From Scilla litardierei (taxonomy: Eukaryota > Streptophyta > Magnoliopsida > Asparagales > Asparagaceae), in the NCBI GenBank assembly GCA_030789695.1, contig CM061130.1:10717860-10781859 (forward strand): a stretch of 64,000 nt of DNA, written 5' to 3'. A program made the position numbers and the translations under genes. Shown in pieces: positions 43,357-54,179 of this stretch. The first letter of the stretch is position 1. The number at the start of each line of letters is the position of its first letter. The notes beneath the pieces are model-generated. The model had not been told where the DNA came from. It saw nothing but the letters and a program-made list of their open reading frames with translations, and did no database searches.

Positions 43357-43710
43357 ATCTTCATCTCCTCTTCCTGATACCGGCCAGTGGCTCCTCTTAG
43401 CACTGAACGAGAAGCTTCCTCAAATGGTGGTTGATGCGTTAAAAGCTCACATTGTTGGGCTCATCATTATTTAATGTTGTTTATGATGCTTGGTTTCTCT
43501 GCGCTCTTCAACTCTGTCAAAGGTCCCGGTCTTGGACTTGCTGCGAGGTATATGTTCACTATAGCTATAGGACATCTCCTTCGGGCCATCACATTTGTTT
43601 CTACAATTTTTCCATCATCACATTTGTTCCTGATATCATGTTTCGACGCATCCTCCCCCATGGGCTCAAAATATTTCATGCCATATTCTTATAATCAGGA
43701 GGGAATGTGA
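43357..43710 (+). pseudogene. Sphingomyelin-synthase-like gene fragment
   Basis: After a splice-like TTGACAG the sequence reads SSSPLPDTGQWLLLALNEK, then LPQMVVDALKAHIVGL. A frame change near 43465-43475 follows, then LGFSALFNSVKGPGLGLAA, RYMFTIAIGHLLRAITFVST and PMGSKYFMPYSYNQEGM before a stop. The GLGxxARYxFTxAIGxLLRAITFVSTxxPS block is what I recall from the plant sphingomyelin synthetase family (Arabidopsis AT1G43580-like, PAP2-related membrane enzymes). The catalytic His-containing part is not present. The frame change and early stop suggest a dead fragment, but a true exon with a sequencing or splicing subtlety cannot be excluded. Confidence 0.6.
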
Positions 43711-44455
43711 TGAAAGGAATAAAAGTTGATACGAGTGTGTTATACGGTACATCCTACTCTTCATATACTGTTCATGAGGTAGTTAGCGTGAACCTGCATG
43801 AGGCCACCACTTGTTACACCCCCATCTTCGGGTGTTGTGGCCATTTTTCGTGCTATTGCAGGTCTTGCTATTTACCATTAAAAATAGAATAGAATAAAGC
43901 AGAAATATACCAAATGTAAAACACCAAGTGTAAAAAATGCCTGTATGAATGGTTTCAAATGTCTGTGTACTACACAGTGAAGACTGAAGCTAATCCACTA
44001 AAGTATCTTCATATACCTGTTCAACACCTAACAGAAACAAAGACATGCACCACTAGCTTAAAAGTAGATTATATCTGATCCAAGCATACAGTTTATGCAA
44101 AGAAAAAAGATAGAAAGAAAAGTACAATGAATGTGAAAGTGAACTACTGTACTGAAATGTAAGAGGTTAGGGTAACAACCCACAAAAAAGGCATGCATAT
44201 AAGTTTGCAATTTATTACTGTATTGTAAATATTTATATGTCATGTGTATGTAAAGTTGTATAAATCCTAAGTTGTGACTCATATTGGAGAGTATGATATG
44301 TAACTCGAAGACCATCTTGTACCACAGAAAGCTAAGCCGGACGAGTCCATCCGATATAACAGGTCTCGGTGGGTCGAAACAAAAACGAAAAAGGGACTCT
44401 TGATCCCTCCGAAGGTCACATGAAAGGATATTCGTTAGGGTAACGTGTTCATGAT
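43711..44455. other. Intergenic or intron sequence
   Basis: No gene is seen. It lies between the sphingomyelin-synthase-like fragment and the hAT MITE. The antisense open stretch at 44058-44585 runs into the MITE and has no motif. Confidence 0.5.
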
Positions 44456-45037
44456 CAATGTTATAAAAGGCGGTTTCATTATGCGAGCGGTCTATGAGCG
44501 CATAGCGCATAAGCGGATTATGCGGCCGATTATGCGGTTTACGCGGTTTACGCAAAAATGAATAATTTAGTATATAAATAAGCAATAAGTTTATGTGTTT
44601 GTGTATATTAAATTAAAAAGGATAAGAATTATAGGAATAAGGAAAAAATCATATTAGCTTTTAAAAATATGGATTAATTCATACTAAAACATCAGCGCCA
44701 TTATGACGGTCAATACATAAAATAACTAAAATCTAACGTCTAAAGCAATCTACATACAAAACATAACTATTTAGTTTTACGTCCAAATCAAAAGCATGTC
44801 AAACATAAGTATTTTAAAATTAAAAACTGATTTTTATGTTTAACAGGTCGTGTTTCTTAACGTGTTGAGATTTTTTAGTTGCTGATTATGCGCCCGCATA
44901 TTCGCATATGCGGTCACATAACATTTATGCAGTCGATTATGCGGCCGACCGCATAATTCGACCGCATATCTTAATTCTCATGCGGTCAAAGGCCGCATCC
45001 TTATATGCGGCCGCATATAACTTGTTTTAGAACACTG
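44456..45037. mobile_element. hAT-type MITE
   Basis: A 582-bp element flanked by identical 8-bp duplications TTCATGAT (44448-44455 and 45038-45045). Terminal inverted repeats are CAATGTTATAAAA and CAGTGTTCTAAAA (11 of 13), the CA-G-type hAT end. Both subterminal regions are packed with TATGCGGCCG and its complement (44480-44555 and 44885-45020), a typical arrangement for hAT transposase binding. No coding sequence is present. Confidence 0.92.
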
Positions 45038-45045
45038 TTCATGAT

Positions 45046-46105
45046 AAGATCTTCCAGATTCGTGCCGAAAGTATGACTCCAATCGCTCATGCACTCTCTT
45101 TAATATTCGTTACACTCAAGACCCCATGAATCAAGTGTAATGTAATTTACTATACCGTGTGGTGTTAAGTGTAGTATTTAAGGAATGTAACTACTTTTAT
45201 ATTGTTTGTGTCATTGTTTTCATGCCATAAATTTGATGTGTCAGGGGTTGTATCATTCAATATCAAGATATGGTGATTCCTACTATAGCATGCACCGTTT
45301 GTATTGTTAATAAAACAAAGTTTCTCAAAAGTCCATGGTAGCATCATTGTAAATATGCGTAGTTAGGGGCACTATCTCAACATTCATGGATCTAACATTT
45401 CAAGAGTCATGTATCAGCTTCAACAAGCCCGACATGAGAAAGAGAGTAATTATCAGTTCAAAATGTAATGTAACAGTTCAAGCACAGCGCCAATCTAGAC
45501 TTCGCACATAATTGATGTCGGGTAAATGTAACTTGATCATTGCATGTTATAAAGTAATTCCATAATTTATTCAGGTAACGGTGTCATAGCATGTAGTTGA
45601 TCACAGGTTTATTATTCATGAGTAATGAGTATCAGTCAATTAACAACAGTCAATTAACAACAGTCTGATGTAAATGAATATATCACATAAATCTGAAAAT
45701 TATTTAAAAACTGATATTAATATTCAGTAAAAAGAAAAAAAGATATAAATCATATGTTCCAACTATGAGGTGACACACTTTGAGATTCAATCGCATGATT
45801 TATAATCAAAGTTGAAAAGGATTAAATCTGAAAAATTGTTTTATGCCAGAAATAGAATTTAAGCGTGCATGTGATCAGGTTCATGTTTTTAGCAACCCAT
45901 CAACTTCTATAGGGTGGTGGGGCATGACATATTAGGTTGGCAGTGGGGCTAAACTTTGTCTAGTTTCTCTATGGCTGATCACATTCTGATGTGAAAAGGT
46001 TTAGATGGTGAGTACCGAATTGTACCATATCCATAGCATGCATAATGAAATATGCTCTGTGTAGAAATAACTTTCTGGTTTAACTCTTCATTTGTCATTT
46101 TCTAG
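45046..46105 (+). other. Probable intron or 5' flank of thioredoxin y
   Basis: No exon for the transit peptide was recognised here. The sequence is AT-rich and ends in a pyrimidine-rich tract with TTTTCTAG, the acceptor of the thioredoxin exon. Confidence 0.45.
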
Positions 46106-46194
46106 GGTGAGGCAAAGAAACAAACATTTTCTTCATTTGATGCTTTGCTCGAAAACAGTGATAAACCTGTGTTGGTTGACTTCTACGCAACTTG
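46106..46194 (+). CDS. Thioredoxin y, internal exon
   Basis: Between acceptor TTTTCTAG and donor TTG|GTAAGC lies an 89-bp exon that reads GEAKKQTFSSFDALLENSD then KPVLVDFYATW. This is the start of the mature domain of plant y-type thioredoxins, plastid redox proteins that reduce target disulfides using a WCGPC site. The Trp codon of that site is split by the donor; the CGPC part must lie in the next exon, which I do not find up to the retroelement at 47838. The reading frame and both splice sites are undamaged, so the gene may still be live with a very long intron, or it may be truncated. The exon for the transit peptide was not identified upstream. Confidence 0.88.
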
Positions 46195-47837
46195 GTAAGC
46201 AGTTATATTTTTATTATTTTTGTTTATGTTACAATTTGGATTCGGTAATTGTTGATTAGTCTAGTGATGTTTTCTTTCGTGTATCTTTTCCAATTATGTT
46301 ATATCGAGACAGTCTAAAACTTATGTATTTGTCTATAATCATTTGTTAGATTACAAGCTTACAATGAAGTGAAAACAACTTGCAGCATCACTTTAGTAGG
46401 TCTTAAATATGCTCATATATCTATTTTTTTATGGAGATCATGATTTTATATTCCATTTATGTTGAAACAGTCTCAAAACTTGTGTATTTGTCAACAAGCG
46501 TATGCTAGGTTACAGACTTACAGTGAATTAAAGACAACTTGCACCATCATGTTAGTAGGCAGCACGAGAATTTTCCCCTCCGTCCTAACTCCTATGCTGC
46601 TTCATGAGTTTAACTTGTATGACCGATAATTTTGGTCTTCAGTTTGGAAGGTCCTGTCATGTTAATAGATATTTTGTGCATAAATTTGGCACCGGTTTAT
46701 TAGAGCTGACATGAAGTTACTTGATCTGTCGACTGTGAAGCATCGGAGCATGGTTTAACATTTGAATCTTCGATCGACAATTGGATATGGGAAATATTCA
46801 GGTTAGTAGTCACGTCATTATAAATGGTTTATATTTTGTGTGGATAAGTCAGTCATGCATAATCCTAAGATCCATCTTCAATATTACATCTTGTCACTCG
46901 ATAAGTTTGTCTTGGAAATATTTGCCCAAATGTCTAAGTTGCTTAAACTTGTAGCTTTGAGAAATATATTTACATAACTGTTGAAGTAATGCGCAAGTGT
47001 GAAAATTTTAATCTTGTTAGAATTTGTCATTCTGAATCAATAAATCATGGAATTAATCCATCCAACCATTCCACACTAAGAATGGAGAGTTGTTTACCAT
47101 ATATCTACAGTCATGCAATTTCTCACTCTAACAACTGAGCCAGAAAGAAGAAGGTTCTAGGCACTAACCTCTAACCCATCTTTCTGTATTCGGTTGAAAT
47201 CTCCGTCTCATGTTGCATATTTTTCTTCTAGTCGCTGTTAGGTGCATGTTGATCCTGACTATTCTATCTGCTGGCAACAAGTTTGTTGAGTCTTGCTATG
47301 TAGTAGAAGTTAAATTTAATGTTATTTCCTTTTTAAAATTTTATTAGAATATATAACCTGGCAAATAAATGTAATTGCATCATTGTGTCCGTAGAGTTGT
47401 AATTTTGGTTAAATTATTATTGTTCTGAATTGTACAATTGGTCCATCTTAATGGCATTTTGTGGGATTGTATAAATTGTGCCTTGGTGTTGTCTGCAGTT
47501 CTGTATACTGCACTATGTTCTTTCCCTCCTTCCTTTTGGCACATTCCAAATCTTTGGGATTTGCGAGAGGATGTTTTATATTTTCCCTTATTATGTCTGG
47601 GTACAATGTTGCTACTTTTGCTAGAAGTCAGTTTTCTTGTTAAAACTGCTCTTGCTGCAATGTATTTGGTGCATAAACAGAGAGCAAAGAGCAATATCCA
47701 TACATTTCACTATGGGGCAGTTATACACTTGCATGCTAATGCTACCACGTATTCTTGTAATTGGACCACGTAATCAATAGTTTATGTTAACATAGCCCTA
47801 CATTTTGTGTAATAGAACTTGTAACTGATATCCATAT
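46195..47837 (+). other. Thioredoxin y intron, retroelement-interrupted
   Basis: Non-coding, AT-rich. It contains a diverged duplication of about 100 bp at 46296-46400 and 46459-46560, sharing GTATTTGTC, TTACAG/AAGCTTACA, ACAACTTGCA and TTAGTAGG. No CGPC-encoding exon is visible. The intron is cut at 47838 by the outer Copia element. Confidence 0.6.
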
Positions 47838-48666
47838 TGTGGAGAGTTGGTTCCATTCGGTGCACGAGAAGCAGTCGTAGTGCAGACGTGTTATCTTCTG
47901 CGCAGAGGTAACTCGTCTGCGCTGGATTCGACCATCTGACTCTGCATAAGTCAGATACAAGGATGTTGGGCAAGTGGCTTCGCCAGTGCATTTGGGTCGA
48001 TCGGTCGTCAGTTCAAGTTTGAAGGTCGATCGCTCAGCATTGGGTCATTAGGTCGTAGCGCGGTTAGAGTCCGTGTTTCGGTCGAACGGTCGTATGAAGG
48101 CTCGAAGGATGAAGGCTCGTACACGAGGCCCGGCACTTGGGTTGTTCGACACAGAAGGAAGGTCGATCAGTCGAAGGGAACCCATTAGGAGGCGGCCCAG
48201 TAGGAAGCGGCGATGGGCCCACTAGGGCGGGATAACATTAATTGCGTAGAGCGACGATTGGATCGGATGCCGTAATTGTCGGTATCCGAATCTGAGAAAT
48301 TCCTAGCCAATGATGACACTTATTTTAACCTAGGGTTATAAATATTGGATTTTAGGTTAGGGTTTCGGGTGGAACGATGTTGTATCCTTTGTGAGAGCTG
48401 TCATTTGTTAAAGCCAACTTTGAGAGGTTGTAGCGTGAGCTTTTGGGAGAGATTTGTGTGTTCCTTCTTCGTTGGACGAAGAGATAAGATTTGTATTGCT
48501 ATTTCCCTTTTGTAATAAAGTTAAACGGTATTCCCCCTTGGCCATCCACGGCCCAAAAGTAATCTTGTTTGTGCTCTGTTTGTTCTTTGATGATCTTTCG
48601 TCCTCGGTCTCCCGATCATGCGTCTTCCGATGTGCTTTGTCGCAATTGCTGGGCCTTCGCCACACA
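47838..48666 (+). repeat. 5' LTR of the outer Copia element
   Basis: About 829 bp from TGTGGAGAG to CACACA. A TATA box (GTTATAAATATT) lies at 48335-48346. The region between about 47995 and 48180 is rich in GGTCGATCGGTCG-like words. Boundaries are approximate because the partner LTR is outside the window. Confidence 0.6.
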
Positions 48667-48672
48667 ATAAAT

Positions 48673-48685
48673 TGGTTTCCGAGCA
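48673..48685 (+). other. Diverged primer binding site
   Basis: TTGGTTTCCGAGC resembles the initiator Met tRNA complement TGGTATCAGAGC with several changes. It lies between the LTR and the gag ATG. Confidence 0.5.
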
Positions 48686-48718
48686 TTACAGTGTTGGAGA
48701 TCAACATAGAAGGCAAAG

Positions 48719-48894
48719 ATGAGTAGTGGTAGTGATGACGGTTCTCCAAAGGCGCCGACTTTTGGGAATTCTTCATCTTTTCGGACTATTGTGTATAATA
48801 CAAAGTTCGAAATTGAGAAGTTTGATGGTAAAATCAACTTTAGTATGTGGAGATGCATAGTCATGGATGTTATGAACCAACTTGGTCAAGATAT
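48719..48894 (+). pseudogene. Outer Copia gag, N-terminal part
   Basis: From the ATG at 48719 it reads MSSGSDDGSPKAPTFGNSSS, then FEIEKFDGKINFSMWRCIV and MNQLGQDI, after which Sirevirus-2 begins. The block is the standard start of a Copia gag. The other half resumes at 61506. Confidence 0.85.
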
Positions 48895-50770
48895 TGTAAT
48901 GCCCTACAAGCTACTGCACAAGTACTAGAGGGGGGGTGAATAGTACTTTAAAAATAACGAGGAGTATAATTCCTAATTATAATGCAAACAACTACCAAAT
49001 CAATTTGCGGAAGCTTAAATTGAATGACAACACAAAATTAACAACGCTAACAAGAGATGTTACTGGGTTCGGATCCACCCAAGTCTCCCCGACTTGTTCC
49101 CGGTGATCCTACGTCCCAACCACCCGGATCCCCTCCGGATACTTGAGTTAGAAACCCTAACTCAAGATTTCCACTATGAAATACTTGTGAAAAACCTCCA
49201 CAAGTCAAATCATACAAAATGTAATTTGTGACTCCCACAACCCGGGATCACAACCACACTCTCACAACCGAGAGTGAAACTTACAAATCAAATATTAAAT
49301 GAAATAAAGAAACTTCTTACCGAACAAAATACCTATGCCTTGAGTATTGCTTACGAATTAGGGCAAGGATGATTTTGAGGAAGAAGTGGCACCAAACCCT
49401 AGCTCCGAGATGTAGATCAGCGATGGAGAGCTTTGGGGATGTTGGTGACCTAGAATCAAGCACTTGGCTTGGAAGGCTTCACACTCAATGAATCTCTCTT
49501 TGGAAGTAAGAGTTAGGAGAGATTAATGAATGGAGGGAATGAGCTTTGAATGAGCTTTGAATTGATTTCTCTTGAACTCTAAACTTGCATTAATATCAGC
49601 CTTGGCAGCAATGAATGCAGCCCAATAAGTATTTATAGGAATGAAGAGAGAGAGAGAGAAAAAACGTTTCAATTAGGGCTCCAACGGCTCTTTTCTGAAC
49701 CCAACTAGTCGGTCAAAGAACAATCACCGACCAACTAGTTTATCAACTAGTCGGTCGGTCACTGAACGTAAACCGACTAATGAGTAAACTGAGAAAAGAT
49801 CAAAGTACAAACTAGAGATCTAGTCGGTCTAAGAAGAGTAGCTGACCGACTAGTTTCACAACTAGTCGGTCGGTTACACAACGTGGACCGACTAACAGAT
49901 AAAACTGAAGTCTGAGAAGAATTGTACTTAGTCGGTCCAAGAACAAATGTTGACCGACTAATTCACCAACTAGTCGGTCACCAAATGAACATAGACCGAC
50001 TAACGATAAACAGTAAGAATGGTGAAGAATTTGCCATGTACAGTAAACTAAACTAGTCGGTCCAAGAAGTAAAGTTGACCGACTAGTTCATCAACTAGAC
50101 GGTCGATCAAAGAACATAGACCGACTAATGATAAACAGTAGCTCAAGTGAAAATGTGCATGTTCAGGGAAAGCTCAACTAGTCGGTCACAGAAGCATCAC
50201 TGACCGACTAGTTCACAAACTAGTCGGTCGGTGAGTCAACTTAGACCGACTAACTGTAAACAGTAAAGAGCTAAGAATTAACTGACTGAAACTAGTCGGT
50301 CCAAGAAGCTTGGCTGACCGACTAGATCACCATCTAATCGGTCAGTTCTTCTTCTTGAACCAACTAACATGCACAAGAAGTCCCGAATCGAAGCGCGAAG
50401 CTTCGGGAAGAATTGTATGGACTTCTACTAAGATCCTAGAGCTAAGATATGAGCGTTATGAAGAATTAAAACGTAAGACCTACTCAAGGCTTAACATTCT
50501 ACGAAAGAAGCTTAAAGACTATAAAATAAACTTGACGATACTGTCTTCAATAGCTTCAATCGAATCTTCATGACTTCTAAATATGTCCATAAGCTTCAAC
50601 GAAGCTTTAGGCATACGATCACGTGCTTTGAGAAGTCTCGAGACGTCGTTATTGATATTCATATGAATTTGACGACGATCTCCATAACTGCGCTCACAAA
50701 GTGTTAGTTCATATTATATTTATGTGTGTTCATCATCCAAAACCAAATCCGGGGAGTCCAATATCCAACA
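48895..50770 (-). repeat. 3' LTR of Sirevirus-2
   Basis: An 1876-bp LTR. On the minus strand it runs from TGTTGGATATTGGACTCC to ...GCATTACA. A TATA box (CCTATAAATACTT) lies at 49627-49640 in reverse, with the CTAGTCGGTC array upstream of it. Confidence 0.95.
49700..50365. repeat. CTAGTCGGTC palindromic array in U3, 3' LTR
   Basis: Six imperfect units of about 105-115 bp. Each carries TAGTCGGTC, then GACCGACTA, then TAGTCGGTCGGTC, then GACCGACTAA, often ending in TAAACAGTA. Ten exact TAGTCGGTC words and about nine GACCGACTA complements are visible, giving many possible hairpins and a high CpG count. On the element's own strand the array ends shortly before the TATA box. Confidence 0.93.
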
Positions 50771-51106
50771 TTCTCCCCCTTTTTGGTGATGACAAACCAA
50801 CATAAATAATAATCAAAAATAATAATTCAAATGAAATTTACTTACTCCCCCTGCATTGATGACACGTTAATTCCAAATTAAACAAAAATGATACGCATCA
50901 AGCAGACGAGTGAAGTATATTAAATGAGAATCGATTATTGAATTATTGAAATACCAAACATAGGTTATTGAAATATCGGATATGAAAATCCATTTATATA
51001 TCTTAACTCCCCCTGAATCTAACACATCAAGTTAGATTCTTGGACAAATGCTCTTAATTTTCATTTGGCGCATCGTTATTATTATATCTCTCCCCCTTTG
51101 GCATAA
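50771..51106 (-). other. Multiple polypurine tracts of Sirevirus-2
   Basis: On the minus strand AAAAAGGGGGAGAA abuts the 3' LTR (50771-50786). Further AGGGGGAG cores occur at about 50843-50854, 51004-51014 and 51089-51102. Repeated polypurine tracts before the 3' LTR are a recognised Sirevirus trait. Confidence 0.85.
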
Positions 51107-51715
51107 GCAAAAAGAGCGGGAGGATAACAACGACAACAACAATGGCCTCAAAGTAAAAAAGCACGAGAGTCGTAGAATATGACGAAGGTTCAAGTGACAC
51201 CAAGGAGAAAAAAAATACGAATTGAATCAAGGCGTGTCAATGATACCAAGGTCGAAAAATCGTAAAACAAAATCATCAAAACTCAAATCAATTTAACGGA
51301 TTGAGTTATGGAATATACTCTCCAATATCAACATTCTTGGTTAATTTAGTGCATGGAAAACAATTCTATGTTTTCATAGAAGAAATTTCTATTAAACCAA
51401 GTGAATATCGTCGAGCGACGAAATCAAACATAAGAGACATAAAAATTATACATTGCACAAAATAATGAAATGTCAACTGAGATATATATATATAATGCAT
51501 GAAGCAGAGTACATCACCGATATACAAACCAACGATCGACAGATCGGGGCACAAAAATACATCATACATCATCACAAAAAAAATACATCATCACAGACAT
51601 CAAAACAAAACATCAAAATGATCCAAAATACATAGCCACCCACACTATCCTACCCAACATCTCTCACAACTAGATATATCATCCAATGAGTATCAGGAGA
51701 GGCCTCGAAGAAAAC

Positions 51716-53407
51716 TCAAGAGGCAGCGAGAGGATCAGAAACATTTGCAGGCTCAGCAGGAGCAGAAGAGGTGACTGGATCAGCAAGAACGTCCGACGGA
51801 TCAGCAGGAGAGACGACTGAAGTGGCAACCTCTGAAGCAGCAACAGTAGTGACCTCGGGAGCACCAGTCGGAGTATCCACCACAGGAGTGGTGGCAACAG
51901 GTGTGCTCTCAGGGACACCAGCAGAAGAAGCAGCAACAGCATCACCGGAAGTGGTAGCACCAGCAGCAGCAGTACCAGTAGAAGTGCCCTCGGGGGCACG
52001 AGTCGAAGTACGACAGAGCTCCTCAACGTCCTCCTCATCCATCTCATCCAACTCCTCGCCCTCAGACACAGAAGGAGGAAGCTCAACACCCATGTGACGA
52101 GCCAAACGGCAGACTACCTCCTCGGTACGAGCCAAGCGGGACTCGTGACGAAGAAGTATCCGGACGACATCATCAAGGGTGGCAACGGGAGTAGCAGAGG
52201 CACTGGCAGAGGCAGGGACAGACGCTGAAGGTGTCGTCCTCTGAACGTGACGAAGCGCCGCAAGAGATTTCTTGACGGCCGTCGCATTCAGGGGAGGACC
52301 AAGGGGACGCTCATCGTCACGAGGCAACGTGACACGAAAATGACGAAACACGAGGGTCAACATGCATGGAAATGGGATATGAGCCGATTTATTGGACTTG
52401 CGAATACACTCAAAAGCGTCAATCTTATCGAGTATAATTCGAGCCCAATTAATCGAGCTCCCCATGAAGATCGCATAGATAAGCTTCAAAAATGGCTGGG
52501 ACGGGAGAGATGAGGAGCCGTACTTGGGAAGCAAGCACGACTTCAGAATCAGATTTAGGACCCACGCATTTGGCTTGAATGATTTAGATGGCACGCCAAT
52601 CATGGCAGGAGGGATCTGATGGAAAATCTCTGAAAGGATGGTCTAATCAAGAGAAGAAATATCGTCAACCGAGATATCAGAGGGAAGAAGGCCAGACGAA
52701 GAGATACCCAAAATCTCTCCTAAGATTTCCGTAGTGAGGACTATAGGAGTCCCCAAAACGGTCGTCTCAACAGAGTGGGTCTGATCGTACTGACCCCGGA
52801 TCCTATTCGCATAGAAAAGCTTCACTAATCTAGGGTAGGGGTGAGGATTCGCCTTCGAGTCATATCGAAGATAATCGAGGAGACCCGACGACGACAGAAG
52901 ATCAGCTAACCCTATAAAGTCGCTAAACTGGACGAAATGCTCCAGAAGTAGAGGGCAATGTTCGATACGGTTATACGCCACGAGACACAAAGGGTCATCG
53001 CGACATAACGAAATATCGACACCGCCCACCGGCATCGGACCCTTTCCCTTAGGCTTACGGGTAGACGTACGAGGGTGGGTGCTAGACTCGGGATGAATAG
53101 GAGGAGTGGGTTCCCTATGAGTCTCGGTCTCGGGGTTATACTCCGTATCGAAATTGGTAGGAGTATGGAACGAAGAAGGAGAGGCAAGAATTTTGGCCTT
53201 TGGCTTAGGCTTGGGTTTGGGTTTCGGTTGACCTCTAGGTTTAGCGGTCGTCGTCCTCTTCTTCTTGAGAGGAGGCGAAGACGATGAAGGATGGGTGGTC
53301 TTGGCTCTACGTTTCGGAGGAGTTGGATGCTCGGGGTCCGAAGGGTTTGGATCAACGGTCATCGGAGAGGGGCTAGACGGAGTGATCGGAATACGTGTTC
53401 TTGCCAT
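51716..53407 (-). pseudogene. Sirevirus-2 envelope-like gene, one stop
   Basis: On the minus strand a 563-codon frame from the first ATG at 53407, with a single TAG at 52643-52645 (codon 255). The N-terminus is a Pro/Ser/Thr/Lys-rich basic tail (KKKRTTTAKPRGQPKPKPKP). It is followed by a folded part with HFVQFSDFIGLADLL, RLVKLFYANRI and TPIVLTTEILGEILGI. After the stop the same frame continues with WARIILDKIDAF, a helix-rich stretch and an Ala/Ser/Thr-rich acidic tail. Position and composition match Sirevirus envelope-like ORFs. Opposite-strand open frames here are a by-product of the skewed composition. Whether the stop is read through is unknown. Confidence 0.75.
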
Positions 53408-54179
53408 AATCTCGGCACAACACGACACAATCAAACATAAACGAAGAATCCCTAAGTCGGAACCCTAGAAACCCTAGAAGCCCTAAAACCGAGCTAACCC
53501 TAGAACTAGGAAAGGAAATCTAACCCTAGGAGGAGAAGAGATCACCTAGAAGGAGGGGCCGACGGTGGAGATCGACGGAGACGGCTGGAAAATGGCCTGA
53601 GAACGATCGGAAGTCGAAGGGTTTAGAGGGGAATCGGGATTTCGAGCTGGAGGAGAAAGACAATTGACCGATTAGAATGAGAATAGACCGACTAAAATGA
53701 TTTTAAGTCGGTTGAGATCACAAATTACCAAACAGTCCCTGGCACAACTAGTCGGTCACAGTTCAAGCACTGACCGACTAGATCACGATCTAGTCGGTCG
53801 GTCAATGAGCTTGAACCGACTAGTTGCAAACAGTGGCTGAATCCAAGATATACTGACAAGATTTAGTCGGTCACAGTTCAAGTACTGACCGACTAGATCT
53901 CAATCTAGTCGGTCGGTCACTGAACATGAACCGACTAAAGAGTTAAAAATTTGAAAATCAATTTCTCTCCACAATACGCATGGACGATATATCTCAAAAC
54001 TCTCAATAATCATCTAAACTACCCCATTAAACATCGAAAAACAGAAATTTGACGATTACGCACAAATCGAACGAAAAATCAAGATATCACATAAATTCCC
54101 GAAAAATCCAATAATTCTAGCATGGAAGAGATATTGCTAAATGTAATAGCATGCAAAATTATTGAATGAAACATGAATC
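53408..54179 (-). other. pol-env spacer with LTR-type motif array
   Basis: About 770 bp without a protein gene. From 53660 to 53940 it contains the same TAGTCGGTC / GACCGACTA units as the LTR, in two complete sets plus fragments, including the spacer AAACAGTGG. The array lies on the upstream side of the envelope-like gene in the same order as in U3. Confidence 0.85.

Noticed and set aside
43474..43710. Complete small gene at the sphingomyelin-synthase-like locus
   Set aside because: The similarity extends upstream of the ATG in another frame, so this is a fragment of a larger gene rather than an independent small ORF.
46195..47837. Second thioredoxin exon, including an AG at 47497-47500 (GTCTGCAG)
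   Set aside because: The sequence after the AG does not encode CGPC or any following thioredoxin motif in any frame.
51771..52097. Thr/Ser-rich plus-strand frame opposite the Sirevirus-2 envelope-like gene
   Set aside because: It is the antisense of an Ala/Ser/Thr-rich tail. Simple codon composition keeps the opposite strand open.
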